NCBI RefSeq assembly: GCF_041146795.1 | Contig: NC_135172.1 | Coordinates: forward strand, 12,576,137-12,640,136 | DNA: 64,000 bases | Direction: 5' to 3' | Source: Maylandia zebra | Lineage: Eukaryota; Chordata; Actinopteri; Cichliformes; Cichlidae | Part shown: positions 29,947 through 41,139 of the stretch, piece by piece | Layout: every line of letters starts with the position of its first letter | Position numbering within the stretch: position 1 is the first letter of the stretch | Position numbers and translations under genes: made by a program | Notes under the pieces: model-generated | Seen by the model: the letters and a program-made list of their open reading frames with translations, nothing else | Databases searched by the model: none | Told to the model about the DNA's origin: nothing

Positions 29947-31099
29947 CTGGTGGACTGAGCCGCCTCACCTTTCACCTGGCTCACGTCACACACCTGGAGA
30001 GACTCGACCTCCACCTGTGTTGCCTCACGCGAGATGATCTAGAGGCTCTGAGTCAGTTGCTACCAATCTCACACGCCGGACACTAATCGCATGCTCGCTG
30101 CAGCAGTCATGTGACTCGTTGTTTTTCAGTCCAGGTGCTGCCCTCTCTCACTGCACTGACCGAGCTTGATGTGTCATCCAATAAGGAAGTGGGAGGTGTG
30201 GTCCACCTGCTGGTCTCCGCCCTCCCTGCGACACAAATGAGGCGGCTGCCATTCAACAGCTGCTACATGAGCAACGAGTCCTTCACTGCTCTGGGTAACA
30301 CACACACACACACTTGTTTATTTATAGAAGTTTTCCTTCAAGTCATTCTCCCCGAATACCTCTTCCACCCTCTAGCCTGAAATGGTGAAAACTTTGTGTT
30401 TATGCATCAGCCCTGGCGGTGTCCTATCTGCGCACGGTGGATATTTCCTGGTGTAAAGTGGTTGGCGGTCACTTGGCGCTCCTGCTGGATGCTCTGCAGC
30501 CATCAGTCGTCAGCGAGCTCCGTCTTTGCAGCTGCGAGCTCACCACTGATGACATGCTACATCTGGGTAACTAACACACAATGACATTATACTTTTTCTT
30601 TTTTGGTCTGTAGTGGATCATTAGGCTGCATAAATGTATATTAAGACAAGTAAAGCCTGAAGGAAATTGATATTTCTTTCATTTATTTCATGCTGCCAGC
30701 ATCTGTAGCTGTCGTATAAAACAAAACAATGAAACTATTCGGTGTTATTTTTGTCTCCATCAGAAACATTGTGAACAAAACAGTAAAGTGAACAGGCATA
30801 AAGTGATCAGTTATCAATGGGTCCTCTTCCTCTGTGCAGCTGCCGTGTGCAGACGGGGCTGTCTCTCCTCACTCCGTGCACTGGATCTGTCCTACAACAG
30901 CTTGGTGGGAGACAACGGTTGGTGCAGTCTGTTTGCAGCAGGAGGTCTGGGCTCTCTGGAAGACGTGGATGTCAGTTTGCGACCTTCAACCTCTGCTCCG
31001 TGCTCAGCCTGGCTGCCCGCTCTGCTCCGAGCTCTGCTGGCCTCTGGTGGTTTAACTCGTCAACTTATTGCAGCAAATTACAACCTCATGCACTCCTGA
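29947..31099 (+). pseudogene. LRR exons, last exon truncated and fused (right arm)
   Basis: Exons 29947-30051, 30130-30294, 30411-30566 and 30840-31099 have compatible phases. They encode LRR units LERLDLHLCCL, LTELDVSSN, LRTVDISWC and LRALDLSYN. The homology to the left arm ends at about 31038. The frame then reads 20 novel residues to a stop at 31099, so the native acidic C-terminus is replaced. The first acceptor (TTCTAG) lies at the very point where HECT intron sequence ends. Confidence 0.6.
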
Positions 31100-31194
31100 C
31101 CCTTCGATATGCCTGCTGGGTGTGGCTTATCGTTCCAGCCTTAGTGCTTTCATTAGTAAACAGCTTTGTTATCTTTCTTTATTATCTCTCTTTT

Positions 31195-31500
31195 TGAGCG
31201 TTCATTAATTAATCTCTGAAAAATCTGAAGTACTGTACATCAGGAATAAATATGACCTCAGTGTCCTCAACATCATGATTGTTGTAGTCCAGGCCTTAAG
31301 CCTAAAGCTAAAAGTAAAAGCTTGAACCATAAAAGAGACAAAGTAAGTCATCGGTCAAACTGAACAGTCCTCTTTGTCAGAGTGAAGGTGAGGGGGACGG
31401 AATGACTGCTGTTTCATGTTGACTGGTTTCACACTTTAAGCAGCTTTGAAACTAAAACTAAACTTCCTTCCTCTTCCTTTGAATCTTCTTTGTACTTGTA
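31195..31500 (-). pseudogene. Ig receptor remnant: promoter and possible signal exon
   Basis: Bases 31270-31500 match the upstream region of the Ig gene at 46500-46740: TTGTTGTAGTCCAG, a Ser-Lys-Ala-type spaced AAAGCTTGAA, AAGTAAGTCATC and TTTGAAACTAAAACTAAACTTCC-like blocks, in the same order. An ATG at 31272-31274 (minus strand) opens a short hydrophobic stretch (MMLRTLRSYLFL). No Ig exon follows; the LRR exon of the right arm takes its place. Confidence 0.55.
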
Positions 31501-33879
31501 TTGTGTGTGTCCGGCCTGAAAAACATTTAAAGGAAAATACAAATACCTTCTGTATCATCACACACACACTTGTGCTGTATACACTTGCATGGAATATTCA
31601 TATTCATATAACTCTACAAAAAGTAATTTCCAGAAACTTAAAAGTGGACACACCTTAACTCACAAACTGACCTAATTACAAAGACATAGCTTTTATAGTG
31701 GTTTGGCCTAACCATTTACACACAAAACAAAAACACAGTAACATCAACTAAGCACAAAATAACACAAGTAAACCTAAACCACTCCTGTTCCTGATAAGCA
31801 CATGGTTGGTCCTTCTGAGCAGGCATTTTGAGTCCTCAGCCACGCCTTTTGCCCAGACAGGAAACAACCACCAACCAAAACAAGATAACTCAAAGAAAGA
31901 GAAACATAATTAATATAACAGAAAACATTTTCATAATATCAGTGTTAGGTTTAACCAAATGATTAATGAATTATATTAAAGAAGAAAACTGCAAAACAAA
32001 CTAATAAAGTGAACAAATGGCCTGATTTACCCATGTGTGGCTGATGCCATCACAGCTGCATCAAAAACAGTGACATATTCTCTGATTTAAATAAATACAT
32101 AAATAAACACTTGGTGACCTGTCAGATATGAACTGACACAATTTCAGAGTCCTTCTTTAACTTGTGAAGCAGTTGGGGACATGTCCACCAGAGGGCACCA
32201 TTATTATAGTTCTTGATCTCAGAAGCTGGTTATTTAATGCAAAAGTCAATGTTGTTTAGAGATTTCACCACTTTTTTACTGAGCCATCCTTCAGGTATAA
32301 GTAAAATCTTTCTATTTTTTTTTCCATTTTTCTCTGAATACCCATTGTCAAGACAACTCACGATAACTGGGGTTATTTGAATCATTATGATATGCCAGGT
32401 TTTTACTAACTCGTTTGTATACTGTTACAACTTGATTTTACAAATTGTTTCTACTCTTTGATCTGTTTATCAGCTCCACAAAAAAAAGTTTTCACATGTT
32501 AGATGAATCAAATAAAACACTGCATTTTTAAAAAGTCAATACTTTGAGTGTATTTTATAACAAGAGAAACATAAAATCAACATTACATAAGTAGTGAGTA
32601 AGTAATTGATATTTTTCCACATTTTCCCAAATGTATAATATTTCAATTACACAGTATTCCCCAGGGAATGAGTTTTGCAGTGACAGCTCCTGACACATAT
32701 AGGGACCAATTTGGGACCTTCCACCTCTCCTGCAGTTTTGCCTTCTGCCCCTGAGACTTCTTGAGTTTGTTGGGTTCCTGCTCTCTGATCTTGCCATTAA
32801 TTGACAAACATCTAACAACTGTGGTCCTCTGTCCTTGTAAACTACCACTTTGTCTTGTTGGCTGGCAAGAGTTAGAGGTTTACAGGACAGCTGAATGATC
32901 TATTTTAATTAGCAGCACAAACTGTTGCAGGACCCCAAATGAGGAAATCATGGATCAAAATAAAAGCAAAAAGTATAAGTAGACTGGGGAAACAAAGACT
33001 GGGGAAATTCAATTGTTTTATTACAAACATTCCTAAAAATCATTCCCACACTGTCTGAAGCTCCTTTTAAAGTAGCAGTGCACTGTGAATGAAGGCAATT
33101 CTACAAGAAGGTCACCAAACATTATTAGAGCTGTGATGGAAAATTTTAAGTGTTTTGACCTTTTTGACCTTGTGTTAAATTAATATGGCTGAATAGAAGG
33201 CTCAAAAATATCTTGTTTTGTCTTCATATAACCCTCGATTAAGATATACTTGTGTTCTGTGAACACAGCAGGTAGATAACTTGTTCCTATAAATGATGAA
33301 TTAACAACAAGTTGTTAATTCATTTTTCAAACACCAAATTAAAATCTCACAAAGACAACTTATTTATAGTGTGCAGATCAATTTATATCATATTTCCATA
33401 ACAATCTGGTGTCAGTGTAGTGGGATCCCTTGGCTGATCTAAAGCTAGCATGGTGGTGATGTCTTATCATGTAAGGCAGCCTTTCCAACCTCAAATCTCA
33501 CATAGTTGTTAGATGAGACCAAACATGATGACAGCGAACACCTCTGTTGGAATGGCTGTGAATGGACCATGTTGTCCAGTAAAAGAAGAAATTTGGGATA
33601 AAAAGTATCAAAAAAAAATTGCTGGTGAATGTAAGATGCCTTATTACAGAAGTGAGAACGTCTCCACTTTTCCACTTCTGTACATAAAAGCTTTCTTCTC
33701 ACTTTCACCTTTAAAACAGGAAAAGTGTGTTTTGTGCCTTCTGGCTGAAAACACAGTATCAGTGAATACATCGCCATGCACAACATGAGAATGTGTAAGT
33801 ACAATAAAAGATTACAAACATTTCCCGAAACTACCTCAAAGTAACTACATACAGTAAAATTACTTACAGTGTAATTTAT
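31501..33879. other. AT-rich intergenic DNA, no gene seen
   Basis: Bases 32165-32310 (ATGTCCACCAGAGGGCACC, then GAGATTTCACC...ACTGAGCCATCCTTCAGGTAT) resemble the distal upstream unit of the Ig genes at about 47220-47330, so the receptor homology reaches this far. Otherwise I see only short ORFs without motifs and AT-rich sequence. Confidence 0.5.
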
Positions 33880-34241
33880 GTTTCCTTTCCATCTCTTTGT
33901 TAGAGGTCTGTCTTGTGGTTTATGTCTCTGTGTTCTCTAGTTGTTCTGTCTCCCCTGTCAGCTGTATCCCCTTGTCAAGTTCCCGTCTCTGTGTTATGTT
34001 TCCTGTTTTACTTTGAAAGTCTGTGTCTCATGTAAATGCATCTGGTTTTGCTTCCTTTGTCTCGTTAGGCCTGATTTGCCCCAGCTGTGTTTCCCTCCTG
34101 TTACCCATTCCCTGATTGCTCCCTCTGTGTATTTAAGCCCTGTGTTTCTCTGTCTGTGTTGTGATCTACTGTTTATGATGCTGTGTGGGCTGGCTGTTTG
34201 CCAGAGTTTGTTTTTGGAGTCTGAGTTTTGGTACCGTTTTT

Positions 34242-35541
34242 TAGTGATGGGCAGATGAAGCCCCATGAAGCACTGAAGCTTTTCATCCAATTGGTTCACC
34301 CCAACGCGAAGCTTCATGAAGCTTCATTTGCTCTAGCAGGACACCTACTGGACGTAAAAATAATAGCTGGCATGAATTTGAAGAGTGTGGCATTTTGCAC
34401 ACAGCCTGTAAATGTCAACAACAAAAGGAGTGTGTAAAACATGTATATTGTAGTGATGGCAGTATACTGTGTATATTTATAGTGGCAGTATGGGAAATGA
34501 TTATTTGGAAATGCTTGAAATGGAAATGATCATTTACTGTGAGGTGAGGTGTGGTTGGGGTGTGGACAGTAGTTGTGCTTTTGTAACGTTGAGGTATGGA
34601 CAGCTACACACTGAGGCTTTGAGCCTCAGTCCTGCCTGTTCACATTTTATTCTGTAAAAACTAAATTTTCACTGCTTTTACGTCCTTTTTAGTGGGGAGA
34701 ACATAGCTGGGATTTAATGATTTAACACATCTTTTGAATCCTTTGTCCTCCACAATGCTAAATGGCTGTGAGTCCTCAATCACCATGCTGACCAGGTCTT
34801 AATCTATTTGAGATTGTTCTCCTGAGGAAAGACAATAAAGACAAAGCACAAATATAAATATCACACACGTAACTTATTACAGCTGTATAATATTGTTATA
34901 TCATTTAGTAACATTACTGCATGCTATATTATCATTGCATTTGATGGCTCACCTGGTCTTGCTCCACAATCGGTGTTCCCCTTATTCTCATGCAAAGCTC
35001 TGTAGTGCCTAAGCATGGATGAGGTGTTGTTGTTATATCCCAGCTCCCTGGCACATAGCAAACACTTCACCTTGTACAAAAGTCAAGACAGCTCAACATA
35101 AATTGTATTGCACCATCAGTATCATGACAATACATCTTCTGTAGAAATTTACATACCTTGTTGGGAGGAATAAAATCAAAATGTTCCCACACAGGGGAGG
35201 ACATCCTCCTCTTCTTAGCTGGCTCCATTCTCTCCTGACTTTCTCTCCTCACTCTCATAAACCTCCAAACTGTCTCCAAACTCTCTCTAACCGCAACTCT
35301 CCATCAAACACCCACATTTTGAATGAAGTCTGAGGGGTTTATATCGCTGTCATATCTCGCGGCAAAGTTCGAACCACTTCATGAACCAGTCACGTGGTAC
35401 AGCCGGGCAGCGAGGCTTCGGACGTCATCATTTTCAGCTCCTCCCATAAATGAAGCAAGCCTCGATACGCGCTTCGCGGAAACGCCCCCTCCATTACTCG
35501 ACACACGCTCCGAAGCCTCGATACAGAACGTCCCATCACTA
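34242..35541 (-). mobile_element. hAT element 1 with ZBED-type remnant
   Basis: Ends TAGTGATGGGC and CCCATCACTA, flanked by perfect 8-bp target duplications CCGTTTTT (34234-34241 and 35542-35549). A minus-strand ORF at 35067-35279 encodes a BED zinc-finger start (SPVWEHFDFI), continued out of frame by LLCARELGYNNNTSSMLRHY at 34960-35060. The catalytic domain is deleted, so it is non-autonomous. Confidence 0.92.
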
Positions 35542-35585
35542 CCGTTTTTGAGTTCCTGTCTGTCTCCGGAGTCTGCACTTTGGGT

Positions 35586-36775
35586 TAGTGATGGGTAAAT
35601 GAGGCCTCGTGAAGCGTTTCAGCACATTCCCCAAATTGTATCGATACTGTGTTGACACAGTGTTGCTGTTTTGCTCCATACTGACACCTGCTGGACCTTA
35701 AATATCATTGCAGGCAACTTACTTGAGACTCACAACAGACACGGATTCAAATACCTAGTCATACTTGTATATACTGTAAGGTATTGTACTTTCCATGGAA
35801 TCATTTTATATGTTTTACATTGCAAACATTGCAGACATCATTAAAATGGAAGTATTGTGAATATAATATTACCCATTTAAATGTAATTGACTCAGAGTTT
35901 ATAAATTTCTATTCAGAAAAATAAGTATATCCAATGTTTTTGCATTCAGTCTACTGCGTTTTTTTTTGGGGTTTTTTTTTACACCATTTCCCCAGCTTTG
36001 GAAATCTCACAGGCACAGATGAAGCTGGGGTACAAAAACTGTAAAGCCAGGTGGAAAAGGTTCAGATAAGATGTCTTCCTATTCCCCCAGTACGTTAAAG
36101 GATCCTGTGATCTTGGAATGTTTCTCTCCGACACTCTCCACAATACTAAGGGGTTGGCAGTCCTTTATAATAACATTCAGGACTGCCTGGCCCAGAACAG
36201 TGTTCATACTGGTTAAGCTGTTCAGTGTCAATATAGGCCGACCCATGTTCATTATCGGTGTGATTGTCTCCTCATTTTCATGTTTGGCTCTGTAATGCCT
36301 AAACACTGAGGAGGTGCTTGTGTTTATGTAAAAAGCTCCGCAGAACAGATGCGACATTTAACCTGCATAAAATGAAATAAGTAATTTACACTGCAAGTCA
36401 CATTATTGTTTTTCCTGTTCTGATAGATTACACTGAAACGAAGACAGACAAACTATTTGCAGTTAAAAGATCAAAATGATCCCACACAGCAGAAACTTTT
36501 CTTTCGGGCTCCATTTTGTTATGGAGAGATGTGTATTTATTTATTTATTTTTATCTTTGCGAGAGTAATTTATTTATTTTTTTGGTGGCGACTCGTTCCG
36601 TTGACAGATGCGGACGCGATACCTTCTAAACACAGTTTGGCGCGTTGGCAATGAGCGATACAGCAGCTGTATCGATCATGTGACTTTTCTTAAAGCGACG
36701 CCCGCAACGATACAGGCTTCACTCTGTGAGCTTGATACAAGCGTCGGTGCGTCAGTGTTGCTGGACCCATCACTA
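35586..36775 (-). mobile_element. hAT element 2, related to element 1
   Basis: Ends TAGTGATGGGT and ACCCATCACTA, flanked by perfect 8-bp target duplications CTTTGGGT (35578-35585 and 36776-36783). The minus-strand ORF at 36079-36357 has a BED remnant (SVFRHYRAKHENEE) and a transposase piece (LGQAVLNVIIKDCQPLSIVE). It is also internally deleted. Confidence 0.92.
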
Positions 36776-36836
36776 CTTTGGGTCCTTTTCCTGCCTGCAC
36801 AAAGCCATTCCTTAACAGAAGATCGTGACCAGAACA

Positions 36837-37276
36837 TGGACCCCGCAGACTCTCTTTCCTCTGAGTTCAACGCCAAGATGATGCGGATGGTGAGTCTGCT
36901 CGACTGCATTGCCCAGTCACAGGATTTACGGACTATGGCAGTTGGGCTAAGCACAGTAGATGCTATCATTAGGCATAACCCTCAGCTTACTCAGTTTGCT
37001 AAGGACACTAAGTTGGCTGGCACCATTACTGCCTGGAGAGAGCAAGTTAGGGCTGGTGAGCTTGCTCTCTCACTCACTAAATCTTCCCCATCGCTGATTC
37101 AGCAAGACACACACTCTCCACCTGCCTCTACGCTGCCATGGACTTCCTCTCCTTCCACACGCCAGCCGGGACCTTGTTCACCTGTCCATTCACCAGCCTC
37201 TTTCCTGGCAGCTATGTGGTCGGAGGATCAGGAGGAGGTCTCCATTTCTTCACCGGTTCCTGTTTTCTCATCCTGA
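36837..37276 (+). pseudogene. gag-like ORF of the interrupted retroelement
   Basis: From MDPADSL, 146 residues: a helical first half (MRMVSLLDCIAQSQDL, LSTVDAIIRHNPQLTQ) and a Ser/Pro-rich second half. It starts downstream of the second hAT insertion and is followed by a frame change into low-complexity Pro/Ala/Ser sequence. No zinc knuckle or enzyme domain is seen. Confidence 0.4.
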
Positions 37277-37996
37277 AAGAAACGGCGCCCTTGCCACGGC
37301 CACTCCTCTCCCCAGTCATCTGTTCTGCAACCTGGTCCTGCTGAAGGGTCCGAGGGGCACGTCCGGCCTTCATCTGTTCCCGCTGGTGGTTCTGGAGAAC
37401 CTCACCTGCCTTTGTTTGCCTCCGCTGGACGGTCCGAGGGGCCTGTCCAGCAACAGCAACCTGCCTCTGCTGGAGGGTCCGAGGGGCCCGTCCAGCCTTC
37501 TGCCTCCTCGTCTGGTGCAGCCTCCGAGTATTCCTCCTCGTCTGGTGCAGCCTCAGCTACAGCTTCAGCTCTGCCTGGTCCTGCCCGGCCTGCCCGTCCT
37601 CGTCCTGCTCGTCCTCGTCCTGCCCGGCCACTTTCCAGGTCGTTGGCTGGACATCATTGCTGTCGTGGTCGGCCTCCGGATCTGCTCCGTCACGGTCGCT
37701 GGCTTCACGGTCAACCTCCTGAGCCGTTTTCTGGACTCTTGGGCCGTCAACCTCTGGGCCATTTTCTGGAGTCTTGGGCCGTCGACCTCCGGGCCGCCCC
37801 CCGAGCTGCCCCCCGAGCTGCCCGGGTTTGGGCTGTTGCGCTGTCGACCTCCGGGCCGGCCCCCTGAACTGTTTTTGGGAGTGGTTTCCGGGCCGCCTGC
37901 GCCTTTTGTGGGCCTTTTTGTTTGGTTATTTTCTGGGCTCCAGTGTTTTCTGTTTTTGATCTCTAGGTTGTGTTTGATTTGTTTGGTTTGGTTTGT

Positions 37997-38039
37997 TATT
38001 GTTGCATGAATAATGCTAAACATTATTCATGCAACAATA
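37997..38039. repeat. Perfect 19-bp inverted repeat at a junction
   Basis: Arms 37997-38015 and 38021-38039 (TATTGTTGCATGAATAATG and its complement) with loop CTAAA. Retroelement sequence lies to the left; Ig receptor intron sequence begins on the right. It looks like a templated fill-in at a breakpoint. Confidence 0.9.
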
Positions 38040-39060
38040 TTCTGTAGTTCACATTAGCAATTAATCTGATTTCAAAGTTTATAAATCATCTAAAATCATA
38101 TAGTTAATTAATTTGCTATCATAGTCCGAAAGAACGAGATCGCGGATACAAGCGGCAGAAATGAGCTTCCTCCGAAGGGTCGCTGGCCTCTCCCTTAGAG
38201 ATAGGGTGAGAAGTTCGGCCATCCGGGAGGGGCTCAGAGTAGAGCAGCTGCTGCTCCACATCGAAAGGAGCCAGCTGAGGTGGTTCGGGCATCTGACAAG
38301 GATGCCCCCTGGGCGCCTCCTGGGTGAGGTGTTCCAGGCATGTCCCACCGGGAGGAGGCCCCGGGGCAGACCCAGGACACGCTGGAGAGGTTATATCTCT
38401 CGGCTGGCCTGGGAACGCCTTGGTATTCCCCCGGACAAGCTGGAGGAGGTGGCTGGGGAGAGGGAGGTCTGGGCCTCTTTGCTTAGGCTGCTGCCCCCGC
38501 GACCCGGCCCCGGACAAAGCGGATGAAGATGGATGGATGGATGGATGGAGTCTTGTACTGGGTGTGGATATATGCAGGTGCTGGTTCGAAAGTGTCAGAC
38601 TTTAGCACTTTTGAATCACACTCAGAGGTGTAAACACATCTTCAACCACAGGGATAAACACGGTTTAAATACTTTGAGTACGAATTGTGTTTTAAATTCA
38701 CTCTTGTTTTTTGTGGCCTCAAATGCTGTGACATGTGGTTTCACTGATGAAAAATAAGCACAATATGAACCCAGACAATTCTGGGGGCATTTTTAAAACT
38801 TTGTTAAAAGGTATAACCTTCTCTCTAGCTCAGAGGAGACGATTGTTACTGCTCATGATGTCACCAAATGCTTGTTTAACACAGCAGTCTATGCTGCTGA
38901 GGGATTTGACCATCTTTGCTGAGCCATTCTGCAGGTATGAGGAACATTTTCATGTACTCTGCTAACCCATTGTCAGCTCTGTGCAGCAGAAGAAAACTGA
39001 GCTGTAAATGTTGTTAGTTGTCTGTCTTTTGAGGTTATGTGGCAGATTTTTACTAGAAGA
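38038..39060 (-). pseudogene. Ig receptor remnant lacking its signal exon
   Basis: Bases 38040-38115 match intron 1 of the Ig gene (46330-46420: TTCTGTAGTT(C/T)ACATTAG, then AATCTGA and CATCT). Bases 38590-39005 match its far upstream region (46990-47360), including TTCACTCTTGTT and GATGCTGAGGGATCTGA-like blocks. A LINE occupies the interval where the signal-peptide exon should be. No Ig exon remains. Confidence 0.65.
38118..38552 (+). mobile_element. LINE 3' end with (GGAT)n tail
   Basis: Encodes the end of a non-LTR retrotransposon ORF (MSFLRRVAGLSLRDRV, QLRWFGHLTRMPPGR, RPRTRWRGYISRLAW, LLRLLPPRPGPGQ), then a GGATGGATGGATGG tail. The 5' part is missing. This is a very common fish LINE terminus. 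Confidence 0.85.
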
Positions 39061-39984
39061 GAAATTTAGTGATCACAGCTGATCAGTATTTAATGTAAAT
39101 CAGGTCAGTTTTTTTGCACTTGCTGTCATTTCTCCATACTGTTACAACGGCAGATGGTTGTAATGAATTTAATAAGGTTCACATATGTACATACTAGTAC
39201 TTACAACTGAATTCAGGGTTCGATTAAGAACTGACTCTTTTCTTTTATTATATTTATTTTTTTATTTTACAGTGAAGACAGGTGAGTTTATTCCTATATT
39301 TTTAAGTCATCATCAGGACTCTTGGTCTTGGGGTTGCTGGCAGTGTTGCAGCACCCCCTGCAGCAAATGGCAGACATCACAACACCCACTCACAGGTGCA
39401 AAAAAAAGTAACAAAAAACAATATTAACAATAATTGAAAAAAGATATATAAACTGTTGAAATACTTCAAAAATCACTTCTTTCATTATTTTTCTCAGAAA
39501 TGTGGGATTTGGGAAGTTTTTTCATAAAAAGGATCATGTTCAAATAACATTACATACTAGACACCGGCTATCACAATGGCATAAACACATTGTTTTTTGT
39601 TGTTATATATTATAGTGTCATTTAAAAAAAGAACAAAAGAAGACCATCAAATTAACGAGCTTCATCTCTTTAGAAATACTTGGAATTGTCCCAGTGCTGG
39701 CCTCTTTAATGTATCATTCTCCACCTTGGATTGGAAACATGGACCATCAGACTCACCTGTCCCTGATGAATGTCCTAACAGAAGGTTTTAACACTTTAGT
39801 CATCAGATCAATAAATTGTGAAGGAATCTGTCGCCTAAACTTCGGAGTGCCAAGCTACATCACAAATTGTTCAGTAATTTCACAGTCCTACCTTTGTTAC
39901 AAAAGAATATTTGGATATTTGTGAAAAATTTTCGTTTGGGTCAGGTAAAATATTATCCATATGTGAAATGCACTATACACAGGT
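39061..39984. other. AT-rich DNA, no gene seen
   Basis: No recognised gene. A short stretch at 39690-39930 is open for 76 codons in one frame but carries no motif I recognise. Confidence 0.4.
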
Positions 39985-40290
39985 ACACACACACACAGGT
40001 CTTTATCACCAGGTTCCACATTTATTTACAATTTTCCCCGGTTATGACTGAACACAGTCTGACAGCTGTCGGTCCCAGCCGATTTCCCTCTCCCTCCGCT
40101 CCTCTCCGTCTCACTATAAAAAGGGAAGGAAACCATTATCAGTCCAAATCGCCATCAGCTGTTCTCACCGGCATCTCCAGCACCGCCCCGTTGAGCCCAC
40201 TGCACCAATCCTCCCCTGCAGCCGCGCCCGGGACCACACCTCCGCCACACCATATTTTTGATAGGTTCTTGTCAGTCGTGCACAAATAGG
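39985..40290 (-). mobile_element. LTR-like retroelement fragment
   Basis: Read on the minus strand, a GC-rich part with GGTGTGGTCCCGGGCGC leads to CGGAGAGGAGCGGAGGG and an AATAAATGTGGAACC-like polyadenylation region. This style is common at the ends of fish LTR elements. The boundaries are uncertain. Confidence 0.35.
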
Positions 40291-40638
40291 TTTATGTATG
40301 CCTTGACTGCTGCTTGTTAAAAACCACATAGTTGGAAGGCTAATATGCTTTTTAATGGTTACATAATGAATTTGCTTATCTGCGTGTCTTCCTAACAGGT
40401 AAGGGTTAATTATTGTCACATCTGTGTTAAAATATTGTGTCTAAGACCGTATACTTTTCTCAACAATGCAGACCAGTTGAGTTCAGTTTTGTCTGTTTTC
40501 TCTTGTCCTCTGTGTGTTGGGAAATAGTAGATAGTTACATGACTTACATACTTTAGTTATACTAGAAAGTAAAGAGACAAATTGAATACTACATACACGT
40601 TATACCTTATACCCTGCAAGATACAAGCAGGCAAGACC

Positions 40639-40992
40639 TCAGGTGCAAACTGTGCACCTGAGGTTTTGCCTGGTGTGGTTGACCCCAGCCTCTATCAATC
40701 TTGTGCTTAAAACTTGTTCCTTTGCTCCTATGATTAGTGCCTCTCTGCTGTTTTTCCAGCCAGGTATTATCCAGCAATTGGTAGGATTTTTCAGTGTCAG
40801 CACTTCTTCTATCTGCCGATGATATATGCTTTGCAGGAGCCTTTCCGTCTGTGATAGTTCTTGTTCTTGCTCTTTCTCAGGTTTCCGCTGCCTTAGGGAT
40901 TCACTAAGCATGTGAACTGTGGACTGTGGCCATCTCCTGATGTACTCATAGATCGTTGTTGTTTCATCCTGGATAATGGTTTTGATGTTCAC
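40639..40992 (-). mobile_element. LINE ORF fragment
   Basis: A 117-residue frame includes EALIIGAKEQVLSTR and GVNHTRQNLRCTVC, a block found near the end of some fish non-LTR retrotransposon polyproteins just before a zinc knuckle. It ends abruptly at the Cys motif. Confidence 0.45.
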
Positions 40993-41139
40993 TTGTCCTT
41001 GAAGAGAGAGAGAGAGATTGAGAGGGGGGGGAGAGATGTACCTGTGGTTCTACTGAAGCCTCTTCCAGTTCTGAGGGCAACAGCTCATAACACTACACCA
41101 CTGGGACCTCTTTGGGCTTCACCTTTCGCATCTGATCTA

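Larger units (their letters stand above)
22915..31038 (-). repeat. Right arm of large inverted duplication
   Basis: Mirror copy of 428-8460. On this side the L2-like LINE continues inward past the breakpoint to about 22410, so the right arm holds the longer LINE. At the outer edge the last LRR exon is cut at about 31038 and joined to DNA that leads into upstream sequence of an Ig receptor gene. Identity is very high by eye, which points to a recent event, ongoing gene conversion between arms, or a misassembled haplotype. Confidence 0.95.
33880..37996 (+). mobile_element. Old retroelement interrupted by two hAT elements
   Basis: The 5' part (33880-34241) is TE-like and T-rich. It continues, after removal of the hAT elements and their target duplications, as 35550-35585 and then 36784-37996. 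An ORF starting MDPADSL at 36837 runs to 37276. After a frameshift, a Pro/Ser/Gly-rich stretch with repeated GRSEGPVQ-like and GGSEGPVQ-like units follows at 37400-37870. It looks like a gag-like protein, but I cannot assign a family. The minus-strand repeat at 47517-48069 has a similar 5' style. Confidence 0.5.

Noticed and set aside
37386-38009. 207-codon ORF rich in Leu and Pro
   Set aside because: Shifted-frame reading of the GC-rich Pro/Ala/Ser part of the interrupted retroelement; no independent support.
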